A DNA stretch of 64,000 bases from KBS-83 sp051025295 (GTDB lineage: Bacteria; Acidobacteriota; Terriglobia; Terriglobales; Acidobacteriaceae), in assembly GCA_051025295.1 (NCBI GenBank), contig JBMGJV010000018.1. One strand, 5' to 3'. The position numbers and the translations under genes were made by a program. A model generated the notes under the pieces. The model was not told the origin of the DNA. It searched no databases and saw only the letters and a program-made list of their open reading frames with translations. Shown piece after piece: positions 17,971-26,941 of the stretch. Numbering within the stretch: the stretch's first letter is position 1; the number at the start of each line of letters is the position of its first letter.

Positions 17971-20117
17971 ACGACAACAGCCTCCATCTCTGGCTTATTC
18001 CGGTTCTGCCGTTCATCGGCTTTCTGCTGAATGGTCTGCTCGGCCGTCGGCTGCCCCGCGCCCTGGTTGCGATCATCGCCCTGGTCTTTACTGCCGCGCC
18101 GCTCGTGCAGGTGTTGCGCGTGTACCAGGCCTTTCCCGCCCTCGCTCTGCCCCACGTCGAGCGCCTCGCTCCGTGGATCCAGACCTCCGGCTTTCATGCC
18201 GACTTCGCATTCGCGCTCGACCAGCTCACGCTGGTCATGCTGCTGGTGGTCACAGGCGTCGGCTTCCTCATTCATATCTACTCGGTCGGCTACATGGCGC
18301 ACGAGGAGGGCTACTGGCGATTCTTTGCCTACCTGAACCTTTTCATGTTCTTCATGCTGACGCTGGTGCTTGCGGAAAACTTTCTGCTGATGTTCGTCGG
18401 TTGGGAGGGCGTCGGACTCGCCTCGTACCTTCTGATCGGCTTCTATTTCCAAAAGCACTCTGCCGCCAAGGCCGGCATGAAGGCGTTCGTCGTCAATCGC
18501 ATCGGTGACTTCGGCTTTCTGCTCGCGATGTTTCTGATGATCGTGCACTTCGGCACGCTCAGCTTCGGCGAGGTCTTCGGCCAGATCGCGCAGCATCCGG
18601 AGTTGCAGGGCGGCTTCCTGACCGCGATCGCATTGCTGCTCGTGCTCGGTGCAACCGGCAAGTCGGCCCAGATTCCCCTCTACATTTGGCTGCCTGACGC
18701 AATGGAAGGCCCGACTCCGGTTTCCGCGCTGATCCACGCCGCGACCATGGTCACCGCGGGCATCTACATGGTCGTGCGCTCGCACGTGCTGTTCGACCGC
18801 GCACCGCTCGCGCTCACCGTCGTTGCCATCATCGGCGCGCTCACCGCCTTCTTCGCCGCGACGGTTGGCATCGTCCAGACGGACATCAAGCGCGTGCTCG
18901 CCTACTCAACGATCTCGCAGCTCGGCTACATGTTTCTTGCCTGCGGGGCGGCTGCCTACTCGGCCGCGATCTTCCACCTCCTCACGCACGCGTTCTTCAA
19001 GGCGCTGCTCTTCCTAGCGGCTGGTTCCGTCATTCATGCGATGGGCGGCGAGCAGGACATGCGCGCCATGGGCGGTCTCCGCCGCTACATCCCGGTCACC
19101 TTCTGGACCATGACGATGGGCGTCTTCGCGATCTCGGGGCTGCCGCCGTTTGCCGGCTTCTTCTCGAAGGACGCGATTCTCGCGGAAGTCTTCCGCTCAC
19201 CCAACGGCGGCCCTCTGCTGTGGGCCGTTGGACTTGTGACTGCCGCGATTACGTCCTTCTACATGTTCCGGCTCTGGTACCTGACCTTCTTCGGCCGCTT
19301 GCGCGTCGACACCGCCAGCCCTGCCGCGCACCACGCCGAATCGCAGGAAGAGCATCACGGCGCAGCCGAGATGGATGCATCGCACGCGCCGGACCTGGCA
19401 CACGCGCATGCGATCGGAGACAGACACGACCGCGCGCCGCACGGCGTGCACGAGAGCCCGTGGTCGATGCTGGTGCCGCTCGTTCTGCTCGCCATTCTCT
19501 CCGTCACCGGGGGCTGGCTGGGCATCCCGCATTCGCTCGGCGGCAGCGATCGCTTCGCGCACTTCCTTGAGCCGGTCACGCACGGTGTCGGCGTGCCGCC
19601 ATCGTTCGAGCAGGTCTCGATCGCCATGCGCACCACGGGCGCCATGCCAGTGACCGAACCAGCGCCGCGCCAGGAAGACCCGCAGACCGAGCGGGTGCTC
19701 ACCGGCTGCTCCGTGCTTGCCGCCATCCTTGGCTGGTTCCTCGCCGACCTGCTCTATCGCCGCAAGCCGCTGTTGCCTGCGCGCATGGCGGAAAGTTCGC
19801 GCGCTCTCTACGGCCTGGTGGCGAACAAATACTGGGTGGATGAAATCTACAGCATTCTCATCGTACGTCCGCTGCTCGTGCTCGCCCGCTACGGGCTTTG
19901 GGGTGGAGTCGATCGTGCGCTGATCGGCGGTGGTGGCCGTCTGCTCGCGGGCAGTGCTCAGGGTGCAGGTTCGATCCTGCGCCGCGTGCAGTCGGGCAAC
20001 ATCCGCTCCTATGCTGGCTGGCTCGCGCTGGGCGCGGCGGCCATCCTTCTGCTGTCCTTCTTCGGCTTCGGGGCGCATCTTCCTGCGCTCGCCGGGCACG
20101 GATGGGGAGGACGCTAG
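17967..20117 (+). CDS. nuoL: NADH-quinone oxidoreductase subunit L
   Basis: Distal antiporter-like proton-pumping subunit, 716 aa, with the long lateral helix at the C-terminus. Pump residues are recognisable: the helix-5 Glu in F-V-G-W-E-G-V-G-L, the broken-helix Lys in L-V-L-G-A-T-G-K-S-A-Q, and L-P-D-A-M-E-G-P-T-P-V-S. Between the last core helices, about residues 450-495 form a cytosolic or periplasmic loop with ten histidines (H-H-A-E-S-Q-E-E-H-H and onward). ATG 17967 is coupled to nuoK; a longer frame from 17823 overlaps nuoK and is not used. Confidence 0.96.
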   Translation: MNDNSLHLWLIPVLPFIGFLLNGLLGRRLPRALVAIIALVFTAAPLVQVLRVYQAFPALALPHVERLAPWIQTSGFHADFAFALDQLTLVMLLVVTGVGFLIHIYSVGYMAHEEGYWRFFAYLNLFMFFMLTLVLAENFLLMFVGWEGVGLASYLLIGFYFQKHSAAKAGMKAFVVNRIGDFGFLLAMFLMIVHFGTLSFGEVFGQIAQHPELQGGFLTAIALLLVLGATGKSAQIPLYIWLPDAMEGPTPVSALIHAATMVTAGIYMVVRSHVLFDRAPLALTVVAIIGALTAFFAATVGIVQTDIKRVLAYSTISQLGYMFLACGAAAYSAAIFHLLTHAFFKALLFLAAGSVIHAMGGEQDMRAMGGLRRYIPVTFWTMTMGVFAISGLPPFAGFFSKDAILAEVFRSPNGGPLLWAVGLVTAAITSFYMFRLWYLTFFGRLRVDTASPAAHHAESQEEHHGAAEMDASHAPDLAHAHAIGDRHDRAPHGVHESPWSMLVPLVLLAILSVTGGWLGIPHSLGGSDRFAHFLEPVTHGVGVPPSFEQVSIAMRTTGAMPVTEPAPRQEDPQTERVLTGCSVLAAILGWFLADLLYRRKPLLPARMAESSRALYGLVANKYWVDEIYSILIVRPLLVLARYGLWGGVDRALIGGGGRLLAGSAQGAGSILRRVQSGNIRSYAGWLALGAAAILLLSFFGFGAHLPALAGHGWGGR

Positions 20118-20119
20118 TG

Positions 20120-21655
20120 ATGAACGGTCTCGATCACACCATCCTGAACTGGATCCTGCTCGTTCCCGCCGCGGGCGCCGTCGTTGTCTCGGTGCTGCCG
20201 AATCGCGGACGCATCGTGCAGCTCTGGACGCTTGCCGTCGCGCTTGTCACCTTTGCGCTCACCCTGCACCTGCCCGCGCACTTCGACACCGCGCGCACCG
20301 GCATGCAGTTTGAGTTCGATCGCTCCTGGATCGTGTCACCGCCGATCCGCTATCACGTCGGCGTGGACGGCCTCTCGATGTGGCTGGTCGTGCTCACGGG
20401 ATTCCTGGCCCCTATCGGCGTGCTGGCCTCATGGCGTGCCATCGATACGCGCGTCAAAGAGTTCTACGCACTCTTCCTGCTGCAGCAGACCGCGATGCTC
20501 GGCGTCTTCCTCGCGCTCGACCTGATGGTTTACTACGCCTTCTGGGAGCTGTCACTTGTGCCCATGGCGATTACGATTGCCATCTTCGGTCGCAACCCGG
20601 GCAGCCGCGATAGCGCACGCGCCGCGATCAAGTTCTTCCTCTACACCTTCATCCCATCCGCTCTCTTCCTGGTCGCGATCCTCGCTCTTTACACGCGCAC
20701 CCACACCTTCGATTACGCCGCTATCAGCGCAGCGCTTGCACAGCAGCCGACTCTGTTCTCAGCCAACGCCCTGCAGTGGATCTCGCTTGCCTTCCTCGTC
20801 GCGTTTGCCGTCAAAGTTCCCGTGTTCCCGCTGCACGGCTGGCTCGGTGATGCCTTCGCGGAGGCGCCGACGGCCATGGCGATGATCATCGCCGGCAAGC
20901 TTGGCCTGTACTCGCTGATCCGCTTCCACGTCGGCCTCTTCCCTGCCCAGGCGCATCGGGTTGCGCCGTGGATGATCGCGCTCGCCGTCATCGGCATCCT
21001 CTATGGCGCGCTGGTCGCGCTGGTGCAGATCGATCTCAAGCGCCTGCTGGCCTTCGCGACTATCTCGAGCCTCAGCTTCTGCACGCTCGGCGTCTACACC
21101 TTCGCGATCAACGGGCTCGATGGTGCAGTCTTCCACGTGCTCTCGGAATCGATTGCCGCTGCGGCCATGCTGGTGCTCATGGGCATTCTTTATGAGCGCT
21201 ACGGCACCTACGATATCGAGCACTACGGCGGCCTGGCCGCGCGCACACCGCGGCTGGCGACCATGTTCGTCATCACAGTGCTCGCGCTGATCGGCCTGCC
21301 CATCCTCAACGGCTTCGTCGGCGAGTTCCTCACACTGTCGAGCGGCTTTGCCGTCAGCCATGTCTGGGGGGCGCTCGGCACAGTCGGCGTGATTCTCAGC
21401 GCGGGCTACATGCTCTGGATGACGCAGCGCGTCTTTTACGGTCCGGAGTCGCCGCTGGTGCACCGCACTCCCGCACGTGACCTGCTCGCGCGCGAGCACC
21501 TCACACTCTGGCCCATCGCCGTGCTGCTGCTGATCATGGGCGTCGCTTCCCCTTACTGGATTCGTGCGATCGATCGCGGCGTTCACCCCTACAGCCGACC
21601 CATCACGACTCAGCACATCATGACGACCGCCAACGCAACCGGAGAGGCTGAATAA
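20120..21655 (+). CDS. nuoM: NADH-quinone oxidoreductase subunit M
   Basis: Antiporter-like membrane subunit, 511 aa, about 14 helices. The helix-5 Glu lies in Y-Y-A-F-W-E-L-S-L-V-P-M, and the pump Lys in A-F-A-V-K-V-P-V-F-P-L-H-G-W-L. The start is ATG 20120 directly after the nuoL stop; GTG 20117 overlaps that stop and is an equally possible start. The longer frame from 19898 is a nuoL overlap. Confidence 0.96.
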   Translation: MNGLDHTILNWILLVPAAGAVVVSVLPNRGRIVQLWTLAVALVTFALTLHLPAHFDTARTGMQFEFDRSWIVSPPIRYHVGVDGLSMWLVVLTGFLAPIGVLASWRAIDTRVKEFYALFLLQQTAMLGVFLALDLMVYYAFWELSLVPMAITIAIFGRNPGSRDSARAAIKFFLYTFIPSALFLVAILALYTRTHTFDYAAISAALAQQPTLFSANALQWISLAFLVAFAVKVPVFPLHGWLGDAFAEAPTAMAMIIAGKLGLYSLIRFHVGLFPAQAHRVAPWMIALAVIGILYGALVALVQIDLKRLLAFATISSLSFCTLGVYTFAINGLDGAVFHVLSESIAAAAMLVLMGILYERYGTYDIEHYGGLAARTPRLATMFVITVLALIGLPILNGFVGEFLTLSSGFAVSHVWGALGTVGVILSAGYMLWMTQRVFYGPESPLVHRTPARDLLAREHLTLWPIAVLLLIMGVASPYWIRAIDRGVHPYSRPITTQHIMTTANATGEAE

Positions 21656-21657
21656 CG

Positions 21658-23178
21658 ATGCAGCTCGCCCGCATCCTCCCCGAAGTTATCCTCACCCTTG
21701 CCGGCGTGCTGATCATGCTGGTGGATCCGCTGCTCCCTGCCACCGCTCACCGCAGGAGCATCGGCTGGTTCAGCGTCACCGCCATGCTGGCTGCCTTCGG
21801 TGCGAGCGCGTGGCAGCTCTCGCTTGCCCCCGGCACGGCCTACTTCGGCGTCGTGCAGACGGACGCCTTCAGCGGCTTCTTCCACCTGCTGATCTGCGGC
21901 ACCGTCCTGGTCGCACTCCTGACCGCGATCGATTCGCTGCGCCCGACCACCGCGGACGTTGGCGAATTCTTTGCGCTCGTTCTCTTCGGCACCGTCGGCA
22001 TGCTGCTGATGACCTCCGCGGTCGAGCTGCTGCTGGTCTTCATCGGGCTTGAGATCTCGTCGATCTCGACATACATCCTCGCCGGCTATCGCCGCCGCAC
22101 CGGCCGCAGCCCCGAGTCGGCCATCAAGTACTTCCTGCTCGGCTCGTTCGCGACTGCCTTCTTCCTCTACGGCATCGCGCTCACCTTCGGGGCCACCGGC
22201 ACTACCCGCATCGCAGCCATTGCCGCAGCGCTGCCCACCACGCAGACCCCAATCCTGGCCTGGACCGCGATCGGTCTCATCCTCATCGGGCTCGGGTTTA
22301 AGGTCTCCGCCGCTCCCTTCCACGTGTGGACGCCGGACGTCTACGAGGGCGCGCCGTCGCCCACTGTCGGCCTGATGTCGACCGCGCCCAAGGCCGCCGC
22401 CTTCGCCGTACTGCTCCGCATCTTCTACGGCGCGTACCCGTCGCTCCAGCAGCACTGGTGGGGCCTGTTCTGGGTCATGGCGGCGATCTCGATGACGCTC
22501 GGCAACCTCGCCGCGCTACGCCAGCAGAGTGTGAAGCGCATGCTGGCCTACTCATCGATCGCGCATGCCGGCTACCTGCTGGTCGCGTTCACCAGCTTCT
22601 CGCCCACAGCGATTGCCGCGGCCAGCTTTTACGCGCTCTGCTACGCCGCGATGAACGTCGGCATCTTCGCCATCATCAGTCACGCGGGCGGTTACGAAGA
22701 CACGCTGTGGTCGATCTCCGATTACCGCGGCCTCGCGTATCGCTCACCCGTCCTCGCCGGTGCGATGGCATTCTTCCTGCTCTCGCTGATCGGCATTCCT
22801 TTCACAGGCGGCTTCTTCGCGAAGTTCTATGTCTTCTCCGCGGCGCTGGAGCAGGGCATGACGGGGCTCGCGATCATCGGTCTGATCAACAGTGGTATCG
22901 CGTGCTTCTATTATCTGCGGCTGCTGGTGGCGCTCTACAGCCGGCCTCTTGAGGGAGCACCCGTGCTCGCCGTGCCGCGCATGTCCTTCACACTGGGACT
23001 GGCCATCCTGCTCTCTGCTTCGGCAACGTTGCTGCTCGGAGTGGTGCCACGCGGCTCGCTCGACCTCGCGCAGCGCGGCGCCCGTACCTTGTTTACGGCA
23101 ACTTTCCCGGCCACATTCCCGGTGATCAATCCGGAGCACACGCCGGTCCTGCCGGGGATCGCAGCCACAGCGAAGTAA
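21658..23178 (+). CDS. nuoN: NADH-quinone oxidoreductase subunit N
   Basis: Third antiporter-like subunit, 506 aa. The block F-I-G-L-E-I-S-S-I-S-T-Y-I-L-A-G contains the conserved Glu; G-L-G-F-K-V-S-A-A-P-F-H-V-W-T-P-D-V-Y-E holds the pump Lys. The start is 2 nt after the nuoM stop. Its stop lies only 2 nt from the stop of a convergent ABC permease gene, with no room for a terminator in between. Confidence 0.96.
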   Translation: MQLARILPEVILTLAGVLIMLVDPLLPATAHRRSIGWFSVTAMLAAFGASAWQLSLAPGTAYFGVVQTDAFSGFFHLLICGTVLVALLTAIDSLRPTTADVGEFFALVLFGTVGMLLMTSAVELLLVFIGLEISSISTYILAGYRRRTGRSPESAIKYFLLGSFATAFFLYGIALTFGATGTTRIAAIAAALPTTQTPILAWTAIGLILIGLGFKVSAAPFHVWTPDVYEGAPSPTVGLMSTAPKAAAFAVLLRIFYGAYPSLQQHWWGLFWVMAAISMTLGNLAALRQQSVKRMLAYSSIAHAGYLLVAFTSFSPTAIAAASFYALCYAAMNVGIFAIISHAGGYEDTLWSISDYRGLAYRSPVLAGAMAFFLLSLIGIPFTGGFFAKFYVFSAALEQGMTGLAIIGLINSGIACFYYLRLLVALYSRPLEGAPVLAVPRMSFTLGLAILLSASATLLLGVVPRGSLDLAQRGARTLFTATFPATFPVINPEHTPVLPGIAATAK

Positions 23179-23180
23179 GC

Positions 23181-23879
23181 CTACTCCGTCTTCAGCCGCA
23201 GGTCGCGCCGTTCGAACAACCGGACCGCTCCCTCGAAGATGAACGCTGACAGCAGCAGCGCCTCAAAGGCTGCAGCAGCGTAGAGCGTGGCAGTCACGTC
23301 GACCGTCGAGTTGGCGGGCGATCCTGTCCCACTCATCAATCCATGCAGCACGCGACCCAGCGCGGCGTGATCTGCCGATGCCGAGAGCAGTGGCAAGCCC
23401 ACCGCTCCCATGCTGACCACGCCGGCCAGCACCCCAGGCAGCACCAGCGATAGCAGCACGCTGAGCGACGCCGTGACCGCCGCAACCAACAACAAGGCAG
23501 CGAGCACCCGCGCGATCTCGTCACCGGGAATGCGTAGCAGGGTCGACGTGAGCGCAAGGTCAGCAAGATAGGCAAGCAGCGGCAGCATGGCCGTTAGCCA
23601 CAGCGCGAGCATGTACTGACGTCGGCTCACCTGCCGCGAAAGCACGAGGACGATGCGACGGGAGCGCTGCTCGTTTCCGATCAGCGAGCCACCCGTGAAC
23701 GCGACCAGTGCGAGGCCGTAAATAGCCTGCTGGGCCAGCGCCGCCGACGACTCATCGAGCCCCGGGTGCAGGCCGCCGGCCAGCAGCAGCGCAGCCATCG
23801 CCCACGGCCACACCGCCAGCAGCAGCCATAACCAGCGGTTCATCCACAGCAGTTCACGCGCGATGACGAGGCTCTTCAT
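23181..23879 (-). CDS. ABC-2 type transporter permease
   Basis: 232-aa membrane protein with about six helices, fitting an ABC-2-type export permease. ATG 23879 overlaps the stop of the ATPase gene upstream by 4 nt (ATGA), so the two form a coupled pair; the frame extends to 24104 but that part lies inside the ATPase gene. The N-terminus carries R-E-L-L-W-M-N-R-W-L before the first helix, a normal ABC-2 entry. The substrate is unknown. Confidence 0.83.
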   Translation of the reverse strand: MKSLVIARELLWMNRWLWLLLAVWPWAMAALLLAGGLHPGLDESSAALAQQAIYGLALVAFTGGSLIGNEQRSRRIVLVLSRQVSRRQYMLALWLTAMLPLLAYLADLALTSTLLRIPGDEIARVLAALLLVAAVTASLSVLLSLVLPGVLAGVVSMGAVGLPLLSASADHAALGRVLHGLMSGTGSPANSTVDVTATLYAAAAFEALLLSAFIFEGAVRLFERRDLRLKTE

Positions 23880-24784
23880 CGCTGTGGCGCCTCGGCTGTA
23901 CTGGTGACAGCCGCTGGATCGCCGGTCAGCTTCAGAAAGAGTTCGGTCAGGTCGCGACCGCGCGGGGTGACGCTCAGCAGAGTGCCACCGCAGCGCCACG
24001 CCGACTCGATCAGTTCGCGTACATCTTCCTGGAGCACGCGCCAGACGCCGTTCACTCCCTGTCCCCATCGCGCAGTGAACGTGGCATCTGCGCGGACATC
24101 GCACAACGCCACCTCGAGTTCGTGCGCACCGCCAAGCAAGTCGCTCAGGCTCCCGGAACCGACGAGTCGGCCCTTGCGCAACACAAGGACGCGATCGCTC
24201 ACCAGCGCGACTTCATTCAACTGGTGCGAACTGAGCAGGATCGCTACTCCCTCTGCCCGCAACTCCTGCAGCAGCGTGCGGATCTCGACCACGCCCTGCG
24301 GATCGAGTGCTGCCGCGGGCTCATCGAGAATCAGCACGCGCGGCCGGTGAATCAGCGCCATCGCCATGGCGAGCCGCTGCTGCATGCCGCGCGAGAAGCG
24401 CCGCACGTCGCGCTTCCGCTCAGTCAGCCCGACGCGATCAAGCACCTGCTCCATCTCTGTCGCGGAGGCATTCGTGCCGTTGAGCCGCGCTGCAAAGCGC
24501 AGTGCTGCGATCGCCTTGCCGCCGAAGAAGACGGGTGCATCCGGAACGAAGCCGAGATGCTGTCGTGCCTGCGCATTGCTGAAGGGTCGGCCCGCGAGCG
24601 TGCCAGTGCCGTTGGTCGGCCTCAGGAAGCCGACCGCAATCTGTATTGCGGTGGTCTTGCCAGCGCCGTTTGGTCCGAGCAGTCCCAGTACCTCTCCCGG
24701 CGCAAGCGTGAAGCTCACACCGTCGAGCGCGACTGCGGATCCGAACCGCTTACCAATGCCGTCGAAGACCAGCGCGGGTTCCAT
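23876..24784 (-). CDS. ABC transporter ATP-binding protein
   Basis: 302-aa ATPase of a two-gene exporter. Walker A G-P-N-G-A-G-K-T-T near residue 41, signature variant R-F-S-R-G-M-Q-Q-R (normally L-S-G-G-Q), Walker B V-L-I-L-D-E-P-A-A-A-L-D-P, and switch His in S-S-H-Q. It resembles the CcmA/NatA-like group that pairs with ABC-2 permeases. I use ATG 24784; ATG 24793 is three codons further up. Upstream (24785-24851) is a short promoter-containing gap behind the atp terminator. Confidence 0.92.
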   Translation of the reverse strand: MEPALVFDGIGKRFGSAVALDGVSFTLAPGEVLGLLGPNGAGKTTAIQIAVGFLRPTNGTGTLAGRPFSNAQARQHLGFVPDAPVFFGGKAIAALRFAARLNGTNASATEMEQVLDRVGLTERKRDVRRFSRGMQQRLAMAMALIHRPRVLILDEPAAALDPQGVVEIRTLLQELRAEGVAILLSSHQLNEVALVSDRVLVLRKGRLVGSGSLSDLLGGAHELEVALCDVRADATFTARWGQGVNGVWRVLQEDVRELIESAWRCGGTLLSVTPRGRDLTELFLKLTGDPAAVTSTAEAPQR

Positions 24785-24851
24785 GGCTGCCATCCTAGCT
24801 GTCTCGTTCTCGGGCGCGACAGCCCGCGTTCCAGAACGTCTCCGGGCATGC

Positions 24852-24881
24852 AAAAGCCCCCGGCCATGAGGAGCCGGGGGC
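24852..24881 (-). terminator. Rho-independent terminator of the F0 ATP synthase operon
   Basis: 9-bp GC stem GCCCCCGGC / GCCGGGGGC (24856-24864 and 24873-24881) with an 8-nt loop. On the minus strand the stem is followed by TTTTGC, and it lies 20 nt downstream of the atpE stop. Confidence 0.85.
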
Positions 24882-24901
24882 CCTTGTGCGAAACCGCAGT
24901 C

Positions 24902-25216
24902 CTAGCGAGCGTTGACCTTCACGAAGATGATGACGAGCGTGAACAGTGAGAGCGACTCGATGAAGGCTAGACCCAGCGTGAGCAGTAGCAGGATGCCGGG
25001 GCGTGCGCCGGGATTGCGCGCCAGCGCCTCAGTGGCCGATGCTGTCGCACGACCCTGACCGAGGCCGCAAAGGCCGGCCGCCAGGCCCATGCCGATGCCG
25101 GCTGCGATCGAGGTGAGGCCGACGGCCATGCCGTTGCCGCCGCCGTCCTGTGCGAATGCCGGAGCCGCCAGGAACAGGATGCTCAGCAGCGAGAAGAGGA
25201 TTTGCAGTTTCCGCAT
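24902..25216 (-). CDS. atpE: ATP synthase F0 subunit c with N-terminal signal peptide
   Basis: 104-aa rotor-ring subunit. Residues 1-26 look like a cleavable signal peptide (hydrophobic core, end A-P-A-F-A-Q-D-G-G-G); the mature part is the usual helical hairpin with R-N-P in the polar loop (A-L-A-R-N-P-G). The ion-binding carboxylate is Glu in A-F-I-E-S-L-S, and Q in G-L-G-Q-G-R sits at the position used by Na+-type rings. ATG 25216 follows a purine-rich site; the frame continues to 25381 with non-homologous basic sequence that I exclude. No F1 genes are in the window. Confidence 0.93.
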   Translation of the reverse strand: MRKLQILFSLLSILFLAAPAFAQDGGGNGMAVGLTSIAAGIGMGLAAGLCGLGQGRATASATEALARNPGARPGILLLLTLGLAFIESLSLFTLVIIFVKVNAR

Positions 25217-25349
25217 TGTAGTTCTCCGTTGCCCCCGGAATTGGTCCGTCAGTGGGTGGTTGATGCTCACCGTGCTGGCACCCTCACGCTCACGGCCGAT
25301 GCAGACAAGGCGGTGGCGGCTCCCTGTCTGAAATGTCGGTACGCTCGCT

Positions 25350-26084
25350 CTAGTGCTCGTGCGCCGTCGCCTGCGCGACATAGATCAGCGCCAGCAGCAT
25401 GAAGACGTACGCCTGAATGACAGAGACGCCAAGGTGCATGCCCAGGAAGACAGCGGGCAATGCCACCGGCACGAGCGAGAAAAAGACGAGCGTCACCATG
25501 TCACCGGCAAACATGTTCGCGTAGAGACGAACCGTGAGCGACAGGATGCGGGCGAGGTGCGAGATGATCTCAATCGGGAGCATCAGCCAGGAGATCCACC
25601 AGATCGGCCCCAGGAAGTGCTTCAGGTGGCCGATAGGTCCCTGCTCGCGAACACCGTGGTAGTTGTAGTACAGAAACGTGATCGTCGCGACGCCGAGCGG
25701 CACCCAGGGCTTCGCTGTAGGCGAGATGAAGCCGGGCAGCAGCCCGAGCAGATTGCTGAGCAGAATAAAGATGAAGACGCACGTGACGAACGGGACATAC
25801 CGCTCGGAGCCGTGCCCGACGATCGAGTCCGCCTGCTCGGTAACGAATTCGTTCAGCATCTCGGCGATGTGCTGCACCGGGCCGGGCTTCTCCACGCTCA
25901 ACGTCGCGCGGACCAGGACGAAGAACAGAAGCAGAACGAAGAAGACCACCAGTTCCATCGCGACCGAGTTCTCGATCGGCGCCTGCGCGTAGTGCGGATG
26001 CACATGGAACAGGGCCAGGATCGCATTGGCGATGCCGGCGAAGTAGTGGTTCAGAAAGGCGGTAAATGGGAGCTGAACTGGCAT
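25350..26084 (-). CDS. atpB: ATP synthase F0 subunit a
   Basis: Stator membrane subunit that forms the two proton half-channels against the c-ring, 244 aa with about six helices. The essential stator arginine is in S-L-T-V-R-L-Y-A-N-M-F-A-G; the C-terminal helix V-I-Q-A-Y-V-F-M-L-L is also typical. A 133-nt gap separates it from atpE, and 66 nt from the upstream small gene. Confidence 0.96.
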   Translation of the reverse strand: MPVQLPFTAFLNHYFAGIANAILALFHVHPHYAQAPIENSVAMELVVFFVLLLFFVLVRATLSVEKPGPVQHIAEMLNEFVTEQADSIVGHGSERYVPFVTCVFIFILLSNLLGLLPGFISPTAKPWVPLGVATITFLYYNYHGVREQGPIGHLKHFLGPIWWISWLMLPIEIISHLARILSLTVRLYANMFAGDMVTLVFFSLVPVALPAVFLGMHLGVSVIQAYVFMLLALIYVAQATAHEH

Positions 26085-26150
26085 GGCGTCGGTAGCGTTT
26101 CCGGGTCCGTCAGTGGTTCTTGTCGAGATGCGGATGAGGCAGGATCGGCG

Positions 26151-26585
26151 CTAGAGAGACCAGGCGCGCAGCAGTCGAATGGATTCGATCAACAGCGCCA
26201 CCACGGCCAGCCCCAGGCCCGCGCAGAGCGCGTAAACCGAGCCCTCCAAACTCCTAAGGCTAACATAAAGAAGCGCTCCGGCCGCGACGAGGCGGATGAA
26301 AAACCAGATCAAGACACCGGCGATCGGCTTCGCTGCGCGGCCTTCGTCAAAGCGGCTCAGCACCGCCAGCATCAGCCGCTGCGACTCGTAAAGACCAGTC
26401 GCTGCGATCACAGCGCCGACTGCGAACAACGCACCAGAGCGCCAGCCCAGCGTGAGCCAGACCACCACCGCTCCAACAGCACCCAGCACACCGACCCAGC
26501 GCAGTGCACGCATCAGCGTGGTTCGCAAATCCTGCTCGGTAAAGTCGGCCAGCGTATTGGGCTCTGATCCGGTCACTATTGTCAT
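26151..26585 (-). CDS. AtpI-like membrane protein of the F0 operon
   Basis: 144-aa protein with about four transmembrane helices, upstream of atpB and 11 nt downstream of another small ATP-synthase accessory gene. Length, topology and position match ATP synthase protein I, which assists c-ring assembly or Mg2+ supply; sequence similarity in this family is always weak, so the call rests mainly on context. No catalytic motif is seen. Confidence 0.62.
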   Translation of the reverse strand: MTIVTGSEPNTLADFTEQDLRTTLMRALRWVGVLGAVGAVVVWLTLGWRSGALFAVGAVIAATGLYESQRLMLAVLSRFDEGRAAKPIAGVLIWFFIRLVAAGALLYVSLRSLEGSVYALCAGLGLAVVALLIESIRLLRAWSL

Positions 26586-26596
26586 TGTCGCAGGGC

Positions 26597-26851
26597 CTAG
26601 TCTTCCTTTGTCTGCTTGAGCACGACGCGGAAGATCTCAACGAAGCCCGCAGCCGCACCAACGAGCAGGCCGGCGATGTAGATCCAGTGCTGATGCAGCC
26701 AGTGGTCCAGCAGCCGGCCGATGCCCCCCCCCACCAGCGTGCCTACAGGCAGCATCAGTGCAAGCTGGATCATGCTCTCCACCTGCACCAGCGATTTCAC
26801 GGTATCGTTGCCGCGCTTGGTCTGCTTCTCTGGTTGTTCGTCGCTCGTCAC
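26597..26851 (-). CDS. AtpZ/AtpI-like F0F1 accessory protein
   Basis: 84-aa product (from GTG 26851) with two transmembrane helices separated by a short loop (L-P-V-G-T-L-V-G-G-G-I-G-R-L-L-D and H-W-I-Y-I-A-G-L-L-V-G-A-A-A-G), the pattern of the ATPase gene 1/AtpZ family found at the head of F0 operons. The frame runs back to 26938 with an ATG at 26893. I prefer GTG 26851 because the upstream part overlaps the lysS promoter region and a minus-strand TATAAC at 26882-26887. Confidence 0.66.
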   Translation of the reverse strand: MTSDEQPEKQTKRGNDTVKSLVQVESMIQLALMLPVGTLVGGGIGRLLDHWLHQHWIYIAGLLVGAAAGFVEIFRVVLKQTKED

Positions 26852-26901
26852 TTGGTGTTGTGGCCTCGCCTGACCTCGGCTGTTATACAACATCCGCTCG
26901 C

Positions 26902-26907
26902 TATACT
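26902..26907 (+). promoter_or_regulatory. Candidate -10 element for lysS in the lysS/atp divergent gap
   Basis: TATACT at 26902-26907, about 35 nt before the lysS start. The oppositely oriented TATAAC (26882-26887, minus strand) would serve the atp operon, so the two promoters would overlap in a 90-nt gap. The -35 elements are poor, so this is tentative. Confidence 0.35.
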
Positions 26908-26941
26908 GGCCTGTTCCGCACCTCTTCACCAAGGACATCGA

